Shown here: piece after piece, positions 53,017 through 62,558 of the stretch
Layout: each line of letters opens with the position of its first letter
Numbering within the stretch: the first letter of the stretch is position 1
DNA from: Marinobacter salarius
GTDB taxonomy: Bacteria > Pseudomonadota > Gammaproteobacteria > Pseudomonadales > Oleiphilaceae
Assembly: GCF_032922745.1 (NCBI RefSeq)
Contig: NZ_CP136693.1
Coordinates: 434,001 to 498,000, forward strand
Direction of reading: 5' to 3'
DNA length: 64,000 nucleotides
Notes under the pieces: generated by a model
What the model was told of the DNA's origin: nothing
Seen by the model: the letters and a program-made list of their open reading frames with translations, nothing else
Databases searched by the model: none
Translations under genes and position numbers: made by a program

Positions 53017-54360
53017 ATGACGACGGCCCGTCAGGACATCATAGAGACTGAAATCCCTGTATCCCAGTTGCAGATCGGGATGCATGTGATTCGTCTGGAC
53101 CGGCCATGGGAAGACACCGATTTTCTGCTGCAGGGATTTATCCTCCAGACTGAAGAAGATGTTCTCGCCGTTCAGCAGCAGTGTGAAAAAGTCACCGTTG
53201 AAGGGAAAGTTCATGTTGTGCCAGAGCCCTTTGAACGGTCACCGGTGCCGGTGAGCCGACGGAAAACCTACGGTAAAAGCGGCCCATCCGACAACTCACA
53301 GACCTCATCCTCGATTCCCAAGCGAAAAGTTACCTACGTCAACAAGGTAGACGCCAGCCGTGAAATGTCTGCGGCACGTATGAGCTATACCGAGGCCAAA
53401 GCCACTGCAAAAAACATCATGTCCAGCCTGCGACTCGGTCGCACACTGGAAATGAACCATATCCATCAGGTGGTGGATAGCTGTGTGGACAGTGTGCTGC
53501 GAAACGACAATGCCCTGCTGCTGCTAACAAAGATCAAAAACAAAGACGAATATACCGCCGAACACTGCATCAATGTGTCGATTCTGTCAGCAGCGTTTGC
53601 CAAGCACCTCGGGCTCCTGGAAGGAGAGATTCGCACTGTCGCCCTGTGTGGCCTGCTTCATGATGTCGGCAAAATGCGCATCGACGATGAGATCCTCAAC
53701 AAGCCGGGGGCGCTTACGCCCGAAGAATTCGCGGTCATGAAGAACCACACCACGTTCGGCCGGGATGTGCTGGCTGCGATGCCCAGGCTCGCCCATTCCG
53801 CCGTCGACGTGGCTTATTCCCACCATGAACGCATGGACGGCAAGGGCTACCCCCGCGGCCTGTCCGGGCACCAGATACCACTCTTTGCGAAGATCGTGGG
53901 GCTGGTGGACACCTACGACGCCATCACCAGCTCACGAGTCTATGACAAGGGCCGGGCTTCGATGGAAGCGCTGCAGATCATCCACCGCAACAAGGGCGCC
54001 CAGTTCGATGCGGAGCTGGCGGTGGAGTTTATCCGCATGGTTGGCGTTTACCCGCCCGGTTCCATCGTGGAAATGACCAATGGAGAGGTAGGCATCGTGG
54101 TGGCCACCCATCCCACCAGTAAGCTCAAACCGCGGGTGCTGCTTGTGCGAGACGCGAACAAGCAGCCGCTGGCCACCTTCCGTGAAGCAAACCTGTTAAA
54201 CGAAGCGCAGGACAGCGCAGGACAACCCTACAAGATTGCCCGGGAAGTGCCGGACGAGAGCTTCGGCATCGTAATGAAGGACTTCATCGAACAGGGCATT
54301 CTCAACCGTAAAGCACCGGACGTGTCAGCTTCGGTCGATGACGGCCATGGTGAGTCTTGA
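53017..54360 (+). CDS. HD-GYP cyclic di-GMP phosphodiesterase with DUF3391
   Basis: A 447-residue protein. The N-terminal domain (about 1-130; IETEIPVSQLQIGMHVIRLD) is DUF3391, commonly joined to HD-GYP. The catalytic domain has His215-Asp216 (LLHDVGKMRIDDEI) and HHERMDGKGYPRG (269-281) with the GYP at 277-279, which binds the metal centre and degrades cyclic di-GMP. The last about 60 residues are less conserved. The 3' end overlaps the opposite-strand thioesterase by 36 bp. Together with the two GGDEF enzymes in this window it makes the region rich in c-di-GMP genes. Confidence 0.94.
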   Translation: MTTARQDIIETEIPVSQLQIGMHVIRLDRPWEDTDFLLQGFILQTEEDVLAVQQQCEKVTVEGKVHVVPEPFERSPVPVSRRKTYGKSGPSDNSQTSSSIPKRKVTYVNKVDASREMSAARMSYTEAKATAKNIMSSLRLGRTLEMNHIHQVVDSCVDSVLRNDNALLLLTKIKNKDEYTAEHCINVSILSAAFAKHLGLLEGEIRTVALCGLLHDVGKMRIDDEILNKPGALTPEEFAVMKNHTTFGRDVLAAMPRLAHSAVDVAYSHHERMDGKGYPRGLSGHQIPLFAKIVGLVDTYDAITSSRVYDKGRASMEALQIIHRNKGAQFDAELAVEFIRMVGVYPPGSIVEMTNGEVGIVVATHPTSKLKPRVLLVRDANKQPLATFREANLLNEAQDSAGQPYKIAREVPDESFGIVMKDFIEQGILNRKAPDVSASVDDGHGES

Positions 54361-54753
54361 GATACAGGTCAGCTTGCCTTCCTCGTTTTCCAGCTTTATT
54401 TCCCAGACCTGCGTTGTGCCGCCGATATGAACCGGGCGTGCGGTTCCGTAAACCCAGCCCTTGGTAACGGAGCGGATGTGGTTGGCGTTGATGTCCAGCC
54501 CCACCGCAATCTGGTTCTCCTTGCGCAGGCAATAGTTGGCGGCCATGCTGCCCAGAGTCTCCGCCAACACCACTGACGATCCGCCGTGGAGAATGCCAAA
54601 CGGCTGAACCGTGCGCTCGTCGACCGGAATCCGGCCAATCACGTAGTCATCGCCAATTTCCACGTACTCAATACCCATGGTCTCGACAGCGGTGTTTTTA
54701 CTGGCTTCGGCCATTTGTTCGAGGGTGGGGATACTGCGGGTCCAGATTGCCAT
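54325..54753 (-). CDS. PaaI-family hotdog-fold thioesterase (YdiI/EntH-like)
   Basis: A 142-residue hotdog protein. The core VQPFGILHGGSSVVLAETLG contains the His-Gly-Gly turn and the Glu of the long helix that act in the PaaI/YdiI group. A menaquinone or enterobactin-type thioesterase, or a general acyl-CoA thioesterase, is possible. The 3' end overlaps that of the HD-GYP gene by 36 bp on the other strand. The start ATG at 54753 is preceded by AGGAGGTAGC. Confidence 0.88.
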   Translation of the reverse strand: MAIWTRSIPTLEQMAEASKNTAVETMGIEYVEIGDDYVIGRIPVDERTVQPFGILHGGSSVVLAETLGSMAANYCLRKENQIAVGLDINANHIRSVTKGWVYGTARPVHIGGTTQVWEIKLENEEGKLTCISRLTMAVIDRS

Positions 54754-54896
54754 CGACTGCTACCTCCTAGTGTTGTGGGTCCTGCAAGCTGAGGTACCCC
54801 AAAGCTCTTCAGTGTATACAGATAGGTAGCGAACGACCATAGGGTGGGTATCCTGTAAACGCATCCCACCAGGCAAGACTAATCACACCCAAAATT

Positions 54897-54915
54897 GTTA
54901 TTGATAATCGTTTGC
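54897..54915 (+). promoter_or_regulatory. Fur box before the small 48-residue ORF
   Basis: The sequence matches 14 of 19 positions of the Fur consensus GATAATGATAATCATTATC. It overlaps a possible -35 hexamer TTGATA (54901-54906) with a -10 region near 54924-54930. It is 57 bases before the start of a 48-codon ORF that has a strong AGGAG site. Iron repression of that ORF is the simplest reading. Confidence 0.5.
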
Positions 54916-54972
54916 ATTGGAGATTATTACTGCTAGTCTTTCAGTGAGTCGAGGCAAACAGGAGAAGGTGTG

Positions 54973-55119
54973 ATGAGCCGAGCAGCAACTCAATTGGCCG
55001 GCAACGCCAACAGCATCTTTCAGGCGTGGCTGGATCTGAAACAGCAGACTGATCGCAACGTACAACTCCATACCAACCGCAGCCCAGAGACAAAGCGCAC
55101 GGAACAGTCGCAACGTTGA
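54973..55119 (+). CDS. Small protein of 48 residues behind a Fur box, no known family
   Basis: The ORF begins ATG at 54973 and stops TGA at 55117-55119. A strong AGGAG site (AACAGGAGAAGG) lies about 8 bases before the ATG. The protein is polar, with the N-terminus MSRAATQLAGNANSIFQAWL amphipathic and a basic, Thr/Gln-rich tail. No membrane segment, signal peptide or Cys is seen. I do not recognise it. Small Fur-repressed ORFs often lie at the head of iron operons, but the next gene, a DJ-1/PfpI protein, begins 148 bases downstream and is not known to be iron-linked. The opposite strand over this region also has an open frame with a hydrophobic stretch, judged less likely. Confidence 0.55.
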   Translation: MSRAATQLAGNANSIFQAWLDLKQQTDRNVQLHTNRSPETKRTEQSQR

Positions 55120-55267
55120 TTCAAACAGTTTTTTCAACATCACCCCGCCATGAGTGTTCTGGTGCGATCGCTCGCCCACACGGTTGAATTCCAGCCGGAT
55201 CACCGCAACAAAGAAGATTATAAGGCAGTTGTCAGAATACATCCCTTGATCAAAAAGGACAGGTTAC

Positions 55268-55951
55268 ATGAAAGTACTGATGGTTCTCACCTCGCACGAT
55301 CAGATGGGAGATACCGGGCACAAGACCGGCTTCTGGCTGGAAGAGTTCACCGCCCCCTATTACGTTTTCAAGGATGCTGGCGCAGACATCACCGTTGCCT
55401 CTCCCAAGGGCGGGCAGCCACCCGTCGACCCCAACAGTGAAACTGAGGATGCACTGACGGAAACCACCCGTCGTTTCCAGCAGGACGCCCATGCCAAGGA
55501 AGCGCTCGCCAGCACGAAGAAACTGGCGGATGTGGATATGAACGACTATGACGCCCTGTTTTACCCCGGAGGCCATGGCCCATTGTGGGATCTGGTGAAC
55601 GATGACAAGTCCGTCGCTCTGATCAAGGCAGCCTACGAACAGGACAAGGTCATTGGCGCCGTATGCCATGCCCCGGCGGTCTTCAGAGACGTCGAGATCA
55701 AGCCAGGGCAGAACCTCGTCGGCGGTCGCAACGTGACCGGTTTCAGCAACAGTGAGGAAGACACCGTTGGCCTGACCAACGTTGTGCCATTCCTGCTGGA
55801 AGACATGCTGAAGGAAAAATCCGCCACCTACACCTGCGGGGATGACTTCACACCGCACATCGTGGTGGACGGTAAGCTGATTACCGGGCAGAACCCGCCC
55901 TCCTCGGAAGGCACCGCCAAGGCGGTGATGCAGGCCTTGCAGCAGGGCTGA
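55268..55951 (+). CDS. DJ-1/PfpI-family (class I glutamine amidotransferase-like) protein
   Basis: A 227-residue HchA-like protein. The nucleophile Cys133 lies in the elbow IGAVCHAPAVFRDV. An acidic residue of the active site is in the N-terminal segment KTGFWLEEFTAPYYVF, and the 'YPGGHGPLWDLV' loop is typical. Members include glyoxalases, deglycases and chaperones, with stress protection as the common theme. The catalytic residues appear present. It starts 148 bases after the Fur-box ORF and ends directly before the opposite-strand thioesterase stop. Confidence 0.9.
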   Translation: MKVLMVLTSHDQMGDTGHKTGFWLEEFTAPYYVFKDAGADITVASPKGGQPPVDPNSETEDALTETTRRFQQDAHAKEALASTKKLADVDMNDYDALFYPGGHGPLWDLVNDDKSVALIKAAYEQDKVIGAVCHAPAVFRDVEIKPGQNLVGGRNVTGFSNSEEDTVGLTNVVPFLLEDMLKEKSATYTCGDDFTPHIVVDGKLITGQNPPSSEGTAKAVMQALQQG

Positions 55952-56425
55952 TCAGCGATCCTGAACTTGCTCCCCGGCGTGACTGATCAGCACGCCGGGA
56001 GCGCCTTCCTCCAGCGTTTTCCGGATGGCGTCCGGCAGTGGCGTCTTCGTCATTGTCGACGGCTGGATCAACACGTAAGTGATATCAGCCTCTGCCACCA
56101 GCAATCCATCACCGTACCGATAAAATTCAAGATGCACCGTGAATGAGGTGTTACCGATACGGCCAGCTCGTATCCTGGCTTCCAACACATCATCAAAGCG
56201 CGCCGGTGCCCGATAGTTCACGGTGAGACTCACTACCTGAATGTCCAGATCCTGATCCAGCAGATTCTGGTAATCCCCGAACAGAACGCGGATATATTCA
56301 TTAACGGAAATGTCCACGTAATCCGCGTAGCGTGCATTGAACACCACACTCTGGGCATCGCATTCACCGTAGCGGACGCGAAACCGAAACCGGAATGGCA
56401 GGTCGGTCGATTCAGTCATGGTCAC
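55952..56425 (-). CDS. Acyl-CoA thioesterase of the 4-hydroxybenzoyl-CoA thioesterase/YbgC group
   Basis: A 157-residue hotdog protein. The key motif YGECDAQSVVFNARYADYVD contains the Asp that acts in the 4HBT family. Start is uncertain: GTG at 56425 or ATG at 56419. It is read on the same strand as, and 45 bases after, benE, so it could be part of the aromatic region, where it might hydrolyse side-product CoA esters. Aromatic CoA esters are not part of the ortho ring-cleavage route here, so this is a guess. Confidence 0.85.
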   Translation of the reverse strand: MTMTESTDLPFRFRFRVRYGECDAQSVVFNARYADYVDISVNEYIRVLFGDYQNLLDQDLDIQVVSLTVNYRAPARFDDVLEARIRAGRIGNTSFTVHLEFYRYGDGLLVAEADITYVLIQPSTMTKTPLPDAIRKTLEEGAPGVLISHAGEQVQDR

Positions 56426-56470
56426 TCAGCCCCAAAATCCGAGAAGCCCCCAGCCTACCCCATCCAGAAA

Positions 56471-57646
56471 TCATTTTCTGCCGGTACTGCCATTAAGAAC
56501 CAGGTAACAACCATAGCCGATCACAACACCCCAGAACGCAGACGACAGCCCGAACACCGACATGCCAGAGGCCGTCACAATAAAGGTGATCAATGACGCT
56601 TCACGATGGCTGGCATCTTCCAGCGCGGCAAACAGGTTGCCCGCAATAGCCCCCAGCAACGCCAGCCCCGCAAGTACCGCAACAAAGGCCGCAGGCAGTG
56701 AGGTGAACAGACTGACGATGGTACCGGCAAACAGGCCACCCACCAGATAGAACACGCCGTTAAACACACCGGCAACGTATCGACGGGAGGGGTCTTCGTG
56801 GGCATCCTTACCCGTGCAGATGGCGGCGGTGATTGCCGCCACCACCGTGGTGATACCGCCAAAGAACGCCATCGGCAGCGATACCAGGCTGGTCACCCCG
56901 ATGATCGGCTTGGCCCTGACCGGGTACCCGGCCCCCTGAAGGATTGCCATGCCTGGGAGAAATTGCCCGGTCAGGCTCACCAGTACCAGCGGAATCGCCA
57001 GGCTCAACGTTGATCCAAGGTTCCACTCCGGCTCAATGAACTGTGGGACTGCAATACTCCAGCGCACGCCAGACAGTGATGCCCCTTCCAATACCACTGC
57101 CAGAATCACACCGGCAATCAACAGCAAAATCAGGGTGTACTTGGGAAACAGACGACGGAACACCACGTAGGAAAGCAGCATGCCAATCGCCAGCGCCGGG
57201 GTTGTTTCAATCGCGGTAAACGCCCCCACGCCGAACTGGAACAGGATGCCCGCCATCATGCCCGCGGCAATGCCCTTGGGAATGGCACGAACGAACGTGT
57301 CAAAGGTGCCTGAGACACCAATGATAAAAATGATGACCGCCGCCGTAATATAGGCGCCTACGGCCTCATTCAGCGACAGTTCCGGAAACAGCGCCACCAA
57401 CAACGCGGTGCCGGGCGCCGACCAGGCAGTGACGACCGGCGCCTTGAGCCAGATCGACAGAATGATGCCGGAAACCGCCGCACCCATGGAGATTGCCCAG
57501 ACCCAGGACGTCATCATCTCGTCGGAAATGCCAGCACTTGCTCCAGCCTGGAACAGGATGGCCAGCGGCCCGGAGTAGGACACCAGAACGGCCAGAAACC
57601 CGGCCACAATGGCCGGCAAAGAAAGGTCTTTCAGAAGTCTCGACAT
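56471..57646 (-). CDS. benE: Benzoate/proton symporter BenE
   Basis: A 391-residue membrane protein with about 12 hydrophobic segments. The N-terminal VAGFLAVLVSYSGPLAILFQ, the 'TAWSAPGTALLVALFPELS' block and the 'GVFNGVFYLVGGLFAGTIVS' block match BenE. It takes up benzoate. It is the last gene of the aromatic cluster, separated from benD by 120 bases holding a rho-independent terminator, so it may have partial read-through or its own promoter. Confidence 0.92.
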   Translation of the reverse strand: MSRLLKDLSLPAIVAGFLAVLVSYSGPLAILFQAGASAGISDEMMTSWVWAISMGAAVSGIILSIWLKAPVVTAWSAPGTALLVALFPELSLNEAVGAYITAAVIIFIIGVSGTFDTFVRAIPKGIAAGMMAGILFQFGVGAFTAIETTPALAIGMLLSYVVFRRLFPKYTLILLLIAGVILAVVLEGASLSGVRWSIAVPQFIEPEWNLGSTLSLAIPLVLVSLTGQFLPGMAILQGAGYPVRAKPIIGVTSLVSLPMAFFGGITTVVAAITAAICTGKDAHEDPSRRYVAGVFNGVFYLVGGLFAGTIVSLFTSLPAAFVAVLAGLALLGAIAGNLFAALEDASHREASLITFIVTASGMSVFGLSSAFWGVVIGYGCYLVLNGSTGRK

Positions 57647-57684
57647 AAGCGCAATCCGTTGTTGGTTTTATGATTCTGCTTAAC

Positions 57685-57718
57685 GAAAAAGGGCCCCAGG
57701 CGCTTACACGCCGGGGCC
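57685..57718 (-). terminator. Rho-independent terminator after benD
   Basis: On the minus strand GGCCCC-GGCG, loop TGTAA, GCGCC-TGGGGCC forms a long stem and is followed by TTTTT (57690-57686). It lies 49 bases after the benD stop and before benE, so benABCD transcripts mostly end here. Confidence 0.85.
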
Positions 57719-57766
57719 AAGGAGGGTCAGACTGACTGTCTACCCTGGGTTGCATCCGCATCCGGC

Positions 57767-58546
57767 CTACCCCAGATCGCCCCCAGCAACGGGAATAACG
57801 GTACCAGTAATATAGCTGGCAGAGTCTGACGCCAGAAACAGAATCGGTTCGGCCTGCTCGTCCAGGGTTCCATAACGATTCATGAAGCTGTTTTCCGTGG
57901 TCTGGTCAATCAGCGTCTGATACCAGGCCTTCTCCTGCTCACTCTGCTCTTTTGCATTGCGCGGCGTCAGGCGCGGGGGCGCTTCTGTGCCTCCGGGGGC
58001 GGCGGCATTTACCCGGATATTGTGCGGCGCGTATTCATAGGCCAGGTTCACCGTCATCGCATTCACGCCGCCCTTGGCCGCGCCATAGGGCACACGCATC
58101 AGCCCGCGCGTTGCCACCGACGATACGTTCACGATGACACCTCCCTTCTGCTGAAGCATATGAGGCAGAACCGCCCGGCAGCACCACAACGTGGTAAACA
58201 GTGAACGCTGGATTTCCTTCTCGATCTGCTCCGGGGTGTAGTGTTCAAACGGCTGTGCCCAGATCGTACCGCCGACATTGTTGATCAGAATATCGATGCG
58301 ACCGTACTGCTTCTGCGCTTCTGCCATAACGCTTTCAGCACCGACCCAGGTTTCCAGATTGGCCTGGACAGCAACGGCATCAGCCCCCTGGTCACGCAAC
58401 TCCGCGGCAACGCCCTGAACGTAATCCGCAATATCAACCAGAAGCAGCCTGGCGCCCTCGGCGGCGGCCAGCTCGGCCACGCGCTTGCCAATCCCCTGGG
58501 CGGCGCCGGTAATCACCATGACCTTGTCGGTGAAGCGGTCTTTCAT
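57767..58546 (-). CDS. benD: 1,6-dihydroxycyclohexa-2,4-diene-1-carboxylate dehydrogenase
   Basis: A 259-residue short-chain dehydrogenase that turns the benzoate cis-diol into catechol with loss of CO2 and formation of NADH. The nucleotide-binding motif is TGAAQGIGKRVAELA. The active-site Tyr-Lys pair is in VPYGAAKGGVNAMTV, and a Ser precedes it in VSSVATRGLMR. Its ATG overlaps the benC stop (ATGA), which confirms its identity by position. Confidence 0.95.
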   Translation of the reverse strand: MKDRFTDKVMVITGAAQGIGKRVAELAAAEGARLLLVDIADYVQGVAAELRDQGADAVAVQANLETWVGAESVMAEAQKQYGRIDILINNVGGTIWAQPFEHYTPEQIEKEIQRSLFTTLWCCRAVLPHMLQQKGGVIVNVSSVATRGLMRVPYGAAKGGVNAMTVNLAYEYAPHNIRVNAAAPGGTEAPPRLTPRNAKEQSEQEKAWYQTLIDQTTENSFMNRYGTLDEQAEPILFLASDSASYITGTVIPVAGGDLG

Positions 58547-59571
58547 GCGACCTTCTCCCTGGCCGACGGTGCACTGGGTGTGAACTTCTCGTAGTGGAAG
58601 GAGTTCGGTTCAATGCCCTTCTCACGGAAGAACCCGAGCACGGAATCCACCATGGGAGGGGGACCACAAAGGTAGACATCGACGTCGCCGTCGTTCACCG
58701 GCGCTTCGTCCATATGCTGGGTGACATACCCCTTGCGCGGATGGTCACTTTCTTCGCCAGAAACAACCGTCACGTAGCTGAAGTTGTCCAGCTCCGCGGC
58801 AAAACGGTCCAGAATATCCAGGCACACCAGGTCATCGTCATTGCTGACGCCATACACCAGGTGAGTTGGCTGATCACAGCCATTGGCTTTCAGATACTCC
58901 AGCTTTGCCAGCATCGGCGCCAGGCCGGTGCCACCTGCCAGCATCAGTATCGACCGTTCAACGGGACGTAGATAGAAGCTGCCCATCGGGCCGGTCAGGG
59001 TCACCTTGTCACCAGTGCGCGCCTCGCCCACGAGCCACGAACTCATCAGCCCGCCCGGCACGTTGCGAATCAGGAAACTGAGATCGCGGCTGCCGGGCGG
59101 CGAGCTGAAGGAGTAGGCCCGGGTCTCTTCGGAGCCTGGAACCTGAATGTTCACGTACTGTCCCGGCAGAAAGGCAATGTCTTCATCGGCCGTGATCTTC
59201 AGCTCGATCGACGTGGGCGAGATCAGGTTCACCTCGGCCACCGTCCCTGCCACTTCCGCATTGCCGGTCTTGCACATGGTGGAAGCGACTGGCACTTCCA
59301 CCACACAATCACTGGAGGGCACCATCTGGCAGGTCAGCACCATGCCCTGCTCGGCTTCCTCGTCAGACAGCGCTTCGTCAATGTATTCATCACCCATGTC
59401 GAACTCGCCCTGACGGCAGGCACCCTTGCAGGTGCCGCAGACGCCATCGGAGCAGTCCATGGGCAGATTGATCTGCGAACGGTAGGCGGCGTCCAGAACC
59501 GTCTCGCCTTCGTTGCAGGACACAAAACGGGTAACGCCGTCTTCAAAGTTAAGCGCGATGTTATAACTCAT
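58543..59571 (-). CDS. benC: Benzoate 1,2-dioxygenase electron transfer component (reductase)
   Basis: A 342-residue protein that passes electrons from NADH to the BenAB oxygenase. The N-terminal [2Fe-2S] ferredoxin domain carries CSDGVCGTCKGACRQG and the later Cys in MVLTCQM. The FAD/NAD domain follows: RAYSFSSPPGS for FAD and LAGGTGLAPMLAKLEYL for NAD. The ATG at 59571 is chosen because GGGGAG lies 9 bases upstream; an earlier in-frame start has a poor ribosome site. It ends in a 4-bp overlap with benD. Confidence 0.95.
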   Translation of the reverse strand: MSYNIALNFEDGVTRFVSCNEGETVLDAAYRSQINLPMDCSDGVCGTCKGACRQGEFDMGDEYIDEALSDEEAEQGMVLTCQMVPSSDCVVEVPVASTMCKTGNAEVAGTVAEVNLISPTSIELKITADEDIAFLPGQYVNIQVPGSEETRAYSFSSPPGSRDLSFLIRNVPGGLMSSWLVGEARTGDKVTLTGPMGSFYLRPVERSILMLAGGTGLAPMLAKLEYLKANGCDQPTHLVYGVSNDDDLVCLDILDRFAAELDNFSYVTVVSGEESDHPRKGYVTQHMDEAPVNDGDVDVYLCGPPPMVDSVLGFFREKGIEPNSFHYEKFTPSAPSAREKVA

Positions 59572-59591
59572 GATGATGCTCTCCCCATCAA

Positions 59592-60083
59592 TTACAGGTG
59601 ATAAACGTCCAGCACCTGATTGATGCAATCGTTGTTCAGGACCATCCTCTTCTCCCGGATCAGCGGCTGGTCGCCGGTGACATCCAGGGTGTAGAAAGAC
59701 GTTCCAAAGAATTCCGCAGTTTTCTTGTAGCGATAGGACTTGGTCAGCCAGTTAAACCGCAATGTCACTTCACTCTCGTTCTGGGACAGGATCTCCAGAT
59801 TGCTGGTGAAATGGGTCGTGCGCGGCTCGGGCATGGAACTGGCGCCGGAACGCTCGGTTTTGATCCGGTAGATCCGGTCTTCCAGGCCTTCCTTGTTGGG
59901 GTAGTAGATGAGCGAGATCTCGCTTTGCGGATCTTCTGTCAGCTCATCGTCATCGTCCCAGGCCGGCATCCAGTAGGTGACGTCCTCGTGGTAGCACTCC
60001 AGCCACTTGTCCCACTCCCGGTCGTCCAGAAAACGGGCCTCACGGATGATGAACTGTTCGATATCGTGATAGCTCAGGCTCAT
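59592..60083 (-). CDS. benB: Benzoate 1,2-dioxygenase small (beta) subunit
   Basis: A 163-residue cystatin/SnoaL-like fold protein that forms the structural beta subunit of the Rieske oxygenase. [19 protein letters not shown] and [19 protein letters not shown] are typical of the family, and it binds no cofactor. The ATG overlaps the benA stop by 4 bp. The gap to benC is 20 bases. Confidence 0.95.
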   Translation of the reverse strand: MSLSYHDIEQFIIREARFLDDREWDKWLECYHEDVTYWMPAWDDDDELTEDPQSEISLIYYPNKEGLEDRIYRIKTERSGASSMPEPRTTHFTSNLEILSQNESEVTLRFNWLTKSYRYKKTAEFFGTSFYTLDVTGDQPLIREKRMVLNNDCINQVLDVYHL

Positions 60084-61471
60084 GCGGAAGCCTCCTCTGA
60101 ATCTGTTGAACTCGAAGCCAAAGGAATGAAACGGGCACGCTCGGCCTCGATGGCGCGAGTCATCTCAACCTGCCAATGCTTGTGGTGATTCACATACAGG
60201 CCTTCGTCGTCCGGGCGGGCGCCGCTCATGGTCGGCTTCATGTCGATCTGGTCGGCGTGCTCATCCGGGCCATCGATCCAGTGGGCCGCGCCGCGGCTCA
60301 TGTCGTTCCAACGCATGTCACGGGCTTCGTAGCCGTTCTGGCAGGCACGGAATTCCTCCAGATCGTCCGGAGTGCCCATACCGGTCACATTGAAGAAATC
60401 CTCGTACTGACGGATGCGCTTGGCGCGCAGCTCTGCCGGCTCGTTCTTCGGGCCAAAGGCGTAAATGGTGACTTCCGTCTTGTTGACGTCGATCGGCCGG
60501 GTCACCCGGATCTGGGTCGAGAACTGATCCATCAGGTAAACGTTCGGATACAGGCACAGATTCTTGGTGGTACGAACGATGGAATCGGCACGAGCTTCGC
60601 CGTAGGTCTTCTCCAGACGTTCCAGCTGGCTGAAGATCGGGCGCACTTCCGGGTTCAGCAAGCGGGTCCACAGCATCATGTGGCCGTTCTCGAAGGAGTA
60701 GAAACCACCCTCGGCAGACCAACTCTTGGCATCCACCGCTTCGGTGCCGCCCTTGTCGTAATTACGCTGGCCCATGGTGGAGAGGTAGTTCCAGTGCACG
60801 GTGCCCACGTGGTAGCCGTCCGCACCGTTTTCGGCGGTCAGCTTCCAGTTACCTTCATAGGTATAGGTCGAACTGCCCCGCAGGATTTCCAGGCCGTCTT
60901 CCGACTGATCCACGATGTTGTCGATGATCTTGGTGGTTTCACCCAGATGCTCTTCGAGCGGAAGCACGTCGGCATTGAGACTGCCGAACAGGAAGCCACG
61001 GTAGTTGCCAAACTTTGGCATTTGCTTCAGGTCGTGGGAGCCATCGGTATTGAACTGCTCCGGGTAACCGCCCTTCTTCTGGTCCTTGGCCTTCAAAAGC
61101 TGACCGTCGTTGCGGAAAGTCCAGCCGTGGAACGGGCAGGTAAAGGAGGTCTTGTTGCCACGCTTTTTACGGCACAGGGTGGCGCCACGGTGCGAGCAGG
61201 TGTTCAGTATGGCTTTGAGCTCGCCATCCTTGGTGCGGGTGATTACTACCGGCTGGCGACCCACGGTCACCGTGAAGTAGTCGCCCGGCTCCGGAATCTG
61301 GCTTTCATGGGCGAGGTACACCCAGTTGCCTTCAAAGATGTACTTCATCTCCAGGTCAAACAGTTCCTGGTCGGTGAAGATACCCCGATCACACTGATAA
61401 CGGCCGGTTTCCGGATCCGCGATCACCGCGTCGCGTACTTTGTCTGCAAGCTTGTCGAGTTTGCTAGTCAT
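60080..61471 (-). CDS. benA: Benzoate 1,2-dioxygenase large (alpha) subunit
   Basis: A 463-residue oxygenase subunit that adds O2 to benzoate to form the 1,2-cis-diol. The Rieske [2Fe-2S] ligands are in [12 protein letters not shown] and [10 protein letters not shown] (about residues 85-112). The catalytic iron facial triad includes the two His of [17 protein letters not shown]. The ATG at 61471 is favoured because GGAG lies 8 bases upstream. A GTG 3 codons earlier (61480) overlaps that site. It follows catA by 24-32 bases, which suggests one transcript for cat and ben genes. Confidence 0.95.
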   Translation of the reverse strand: MTSKLDKLADKVRDAVIADPETGRYQCDRGIFTDQELFDLEMKYIFEGNWVYLAHESQIPEPGDYFTVTVGRQPVVITRTKDGELKAILNTCSHRGATLCRKKRGNKTSFTCPFHGWTFRNDGQLLKAKDQKKGGYPEQFNTDGSHDLKQMPKFGNYRGFLFGSLNADVLPLEEHLGETTKIIDNIVDQSEDGLEILRGSSTYTYEGNWKLTAENGADGYHVGTVHWNYLSTMGQRNYDKGGTEAVDAKSWSAEGGFYSFENGHMMLWTRLLNPEVRPIFSQLERLEKTYGEARADSIVRTTKNLCLYPNVYLMDQFSTQIRVTRPIDVNKTEVTIYAFGPKNEPAELRAKRIRQYEDFFNVTGMGTPDDLEEFRACQNGYEARDMRWNDMSRGAAHWIDGPDEHADQIDMKPTMSGARPDDEGLYVNHHKHWQVEMTRAIEAERARFIPLASSSTDSEEASA

Positions 61472-61503
61472 GTCGTTCACTCCGTCTTGTTCTTGGGTGG
61501 CGC

Positions 61504-62445
61504 TTAGGCAACGTCGGTTTCCAGGGCGCGACGGCGTGCGTGGCGTTCCTGGAGCTCGGGCTTGTCTGTCGCAACCAGAGTGACGTTGAACTCAACCTCG
61601 GTAATCGGTCCGTTCACGCCATGCTGTGCACCTGTTTCCGACTGCTCAACACGATTGGCGGCAACCACCAGTTCTTGGCGGGTGGCAAATGCAAAGTCGT
61701 CGTAGGTGTACTCGTCACCGGCAATGTTGATCTGCGTCGTCAGGTGCTTGTAACCCGGCTTCGACACAAAATAATGAATGTGCGCGGGGCGTTGACCGTG
61801 ACGGCCCAGATGATTCAGCAACTGCTGAGTGGAGCCTTCCGGCGGGCAACCGTAACCGGACGGCATGATGCTCTGGGCGGCGTACCGGCCTTCGGCGTCG
61901 GTTTTGATACGACGGCGCAGGTTGTACTCGCTCTGCGATTGGTCGAAATAGGAGTAGGCACCCTTGGTATCTGCGTGCCAGATATCCACGACCGCGTTCG
62001 CCAGCGGCTCACCGTTTTCATCGGTGATTCGGCCCTTGATCAGGATGGCTTCGGCGTCCTTGTCGGAGCCGTCGTCCATGCGATCAAAGCCTTCGCTCAT
62101 GGGGGCGCCGGCAACGTACAGCGGGCCTTCGATGGTGCGCGGCGTACCGCCGGTCAGGCCGGCCTGCTCGTCTTCGGCGTCCTGGCGAATGTCCAGGTAA
62201 CGGTCCATACCCAGGCCCGGCGCCAGCAGGGCTGCCTCACCATTTGCGCCCAGTTCGCCCACGTAATAGACGGCGCTCCAGAACTCCTCGGGCGTGACAT
62301 CGAAATCTTCCACGATCTGGAAAATATCGTGCATGACGCGATGAACGATCTTCTTCATACGCTCATTGCCACCGTCCTTGTCGAAGCCGGCTACTTTCTC
62401 CAGCAGTTCCTTCACATCTGCGGATTGCATGGTCTTAACGGTCAT
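61504..62445 (-). CDS. catA: Catechol 1,2-dioxygenase
   Basis: A 313-residue intradiol dioxygenase that cleaves catechol to cis,cis-muconate using Fe(III). The iron ligands are a Tyr in [12 protein letters not shown], a Tyr in [12 protein letters not shown], and the His pair in [31 protein letters not shown] is the substrate-facing family block. The start at 62445 has a GAGGAG ribosome site. An upstream in-frame ATG at 62529 would overlap the catC end and has no such site. It sits between catC and benA. Confidence 0.95.
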   Translation of the reverse strand: MTVKTMQSADVKELLEKVAGFDKDGGNERMKKIVHRVMHDIFQIVEDFDVTPEEFWSAVYYVGELGANGEAALLAPGLGMDRYLDIRQDAEDEQAGLTGGTPRTIEGPLYVAGAPMSEGFDRMDDGSDKDAEAILIKGRITDENGEPLANAVVDIWHADTKGAYSYFDQSQSEYNLRRRIKTDAEGRYAAQSIMPSGYGCPPEGSTQQLLNHLGRHGQRPAHIHYFVSKPGYKHLTTQINIAGDEYTYDDFAFATRQELVVAANRVEQSETGAQHGVNGPITEVEFNVTLVATDKPELQERHARRRALETDVA

Positions 62446-62558
62446 TGTTGGTCTCCTCGGTCTTTTGTTGTTGTTGCTCCAGACATCCCAATCAATTGGC
62501 AACAAGTTCTGTGTGGCGCCTGAAAACATTGGGCGCCGGTATTGGCTGATTACGCCCG

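Noticed and set aside
54898..55242. A minus-strand frame opposite the Fur-box ORF with a hydrophobic stretch
   Set aside because: It has only a weak ribosome site, and the Fur box and strong AGGAG on the plus strand point to the other direction. It remains a minor alternative.
60176..61507. A 443-codon open frame antisense to benA
   Set aside because: benA has complete Rieske and iron motifs on the other strand. This frame has no family features.
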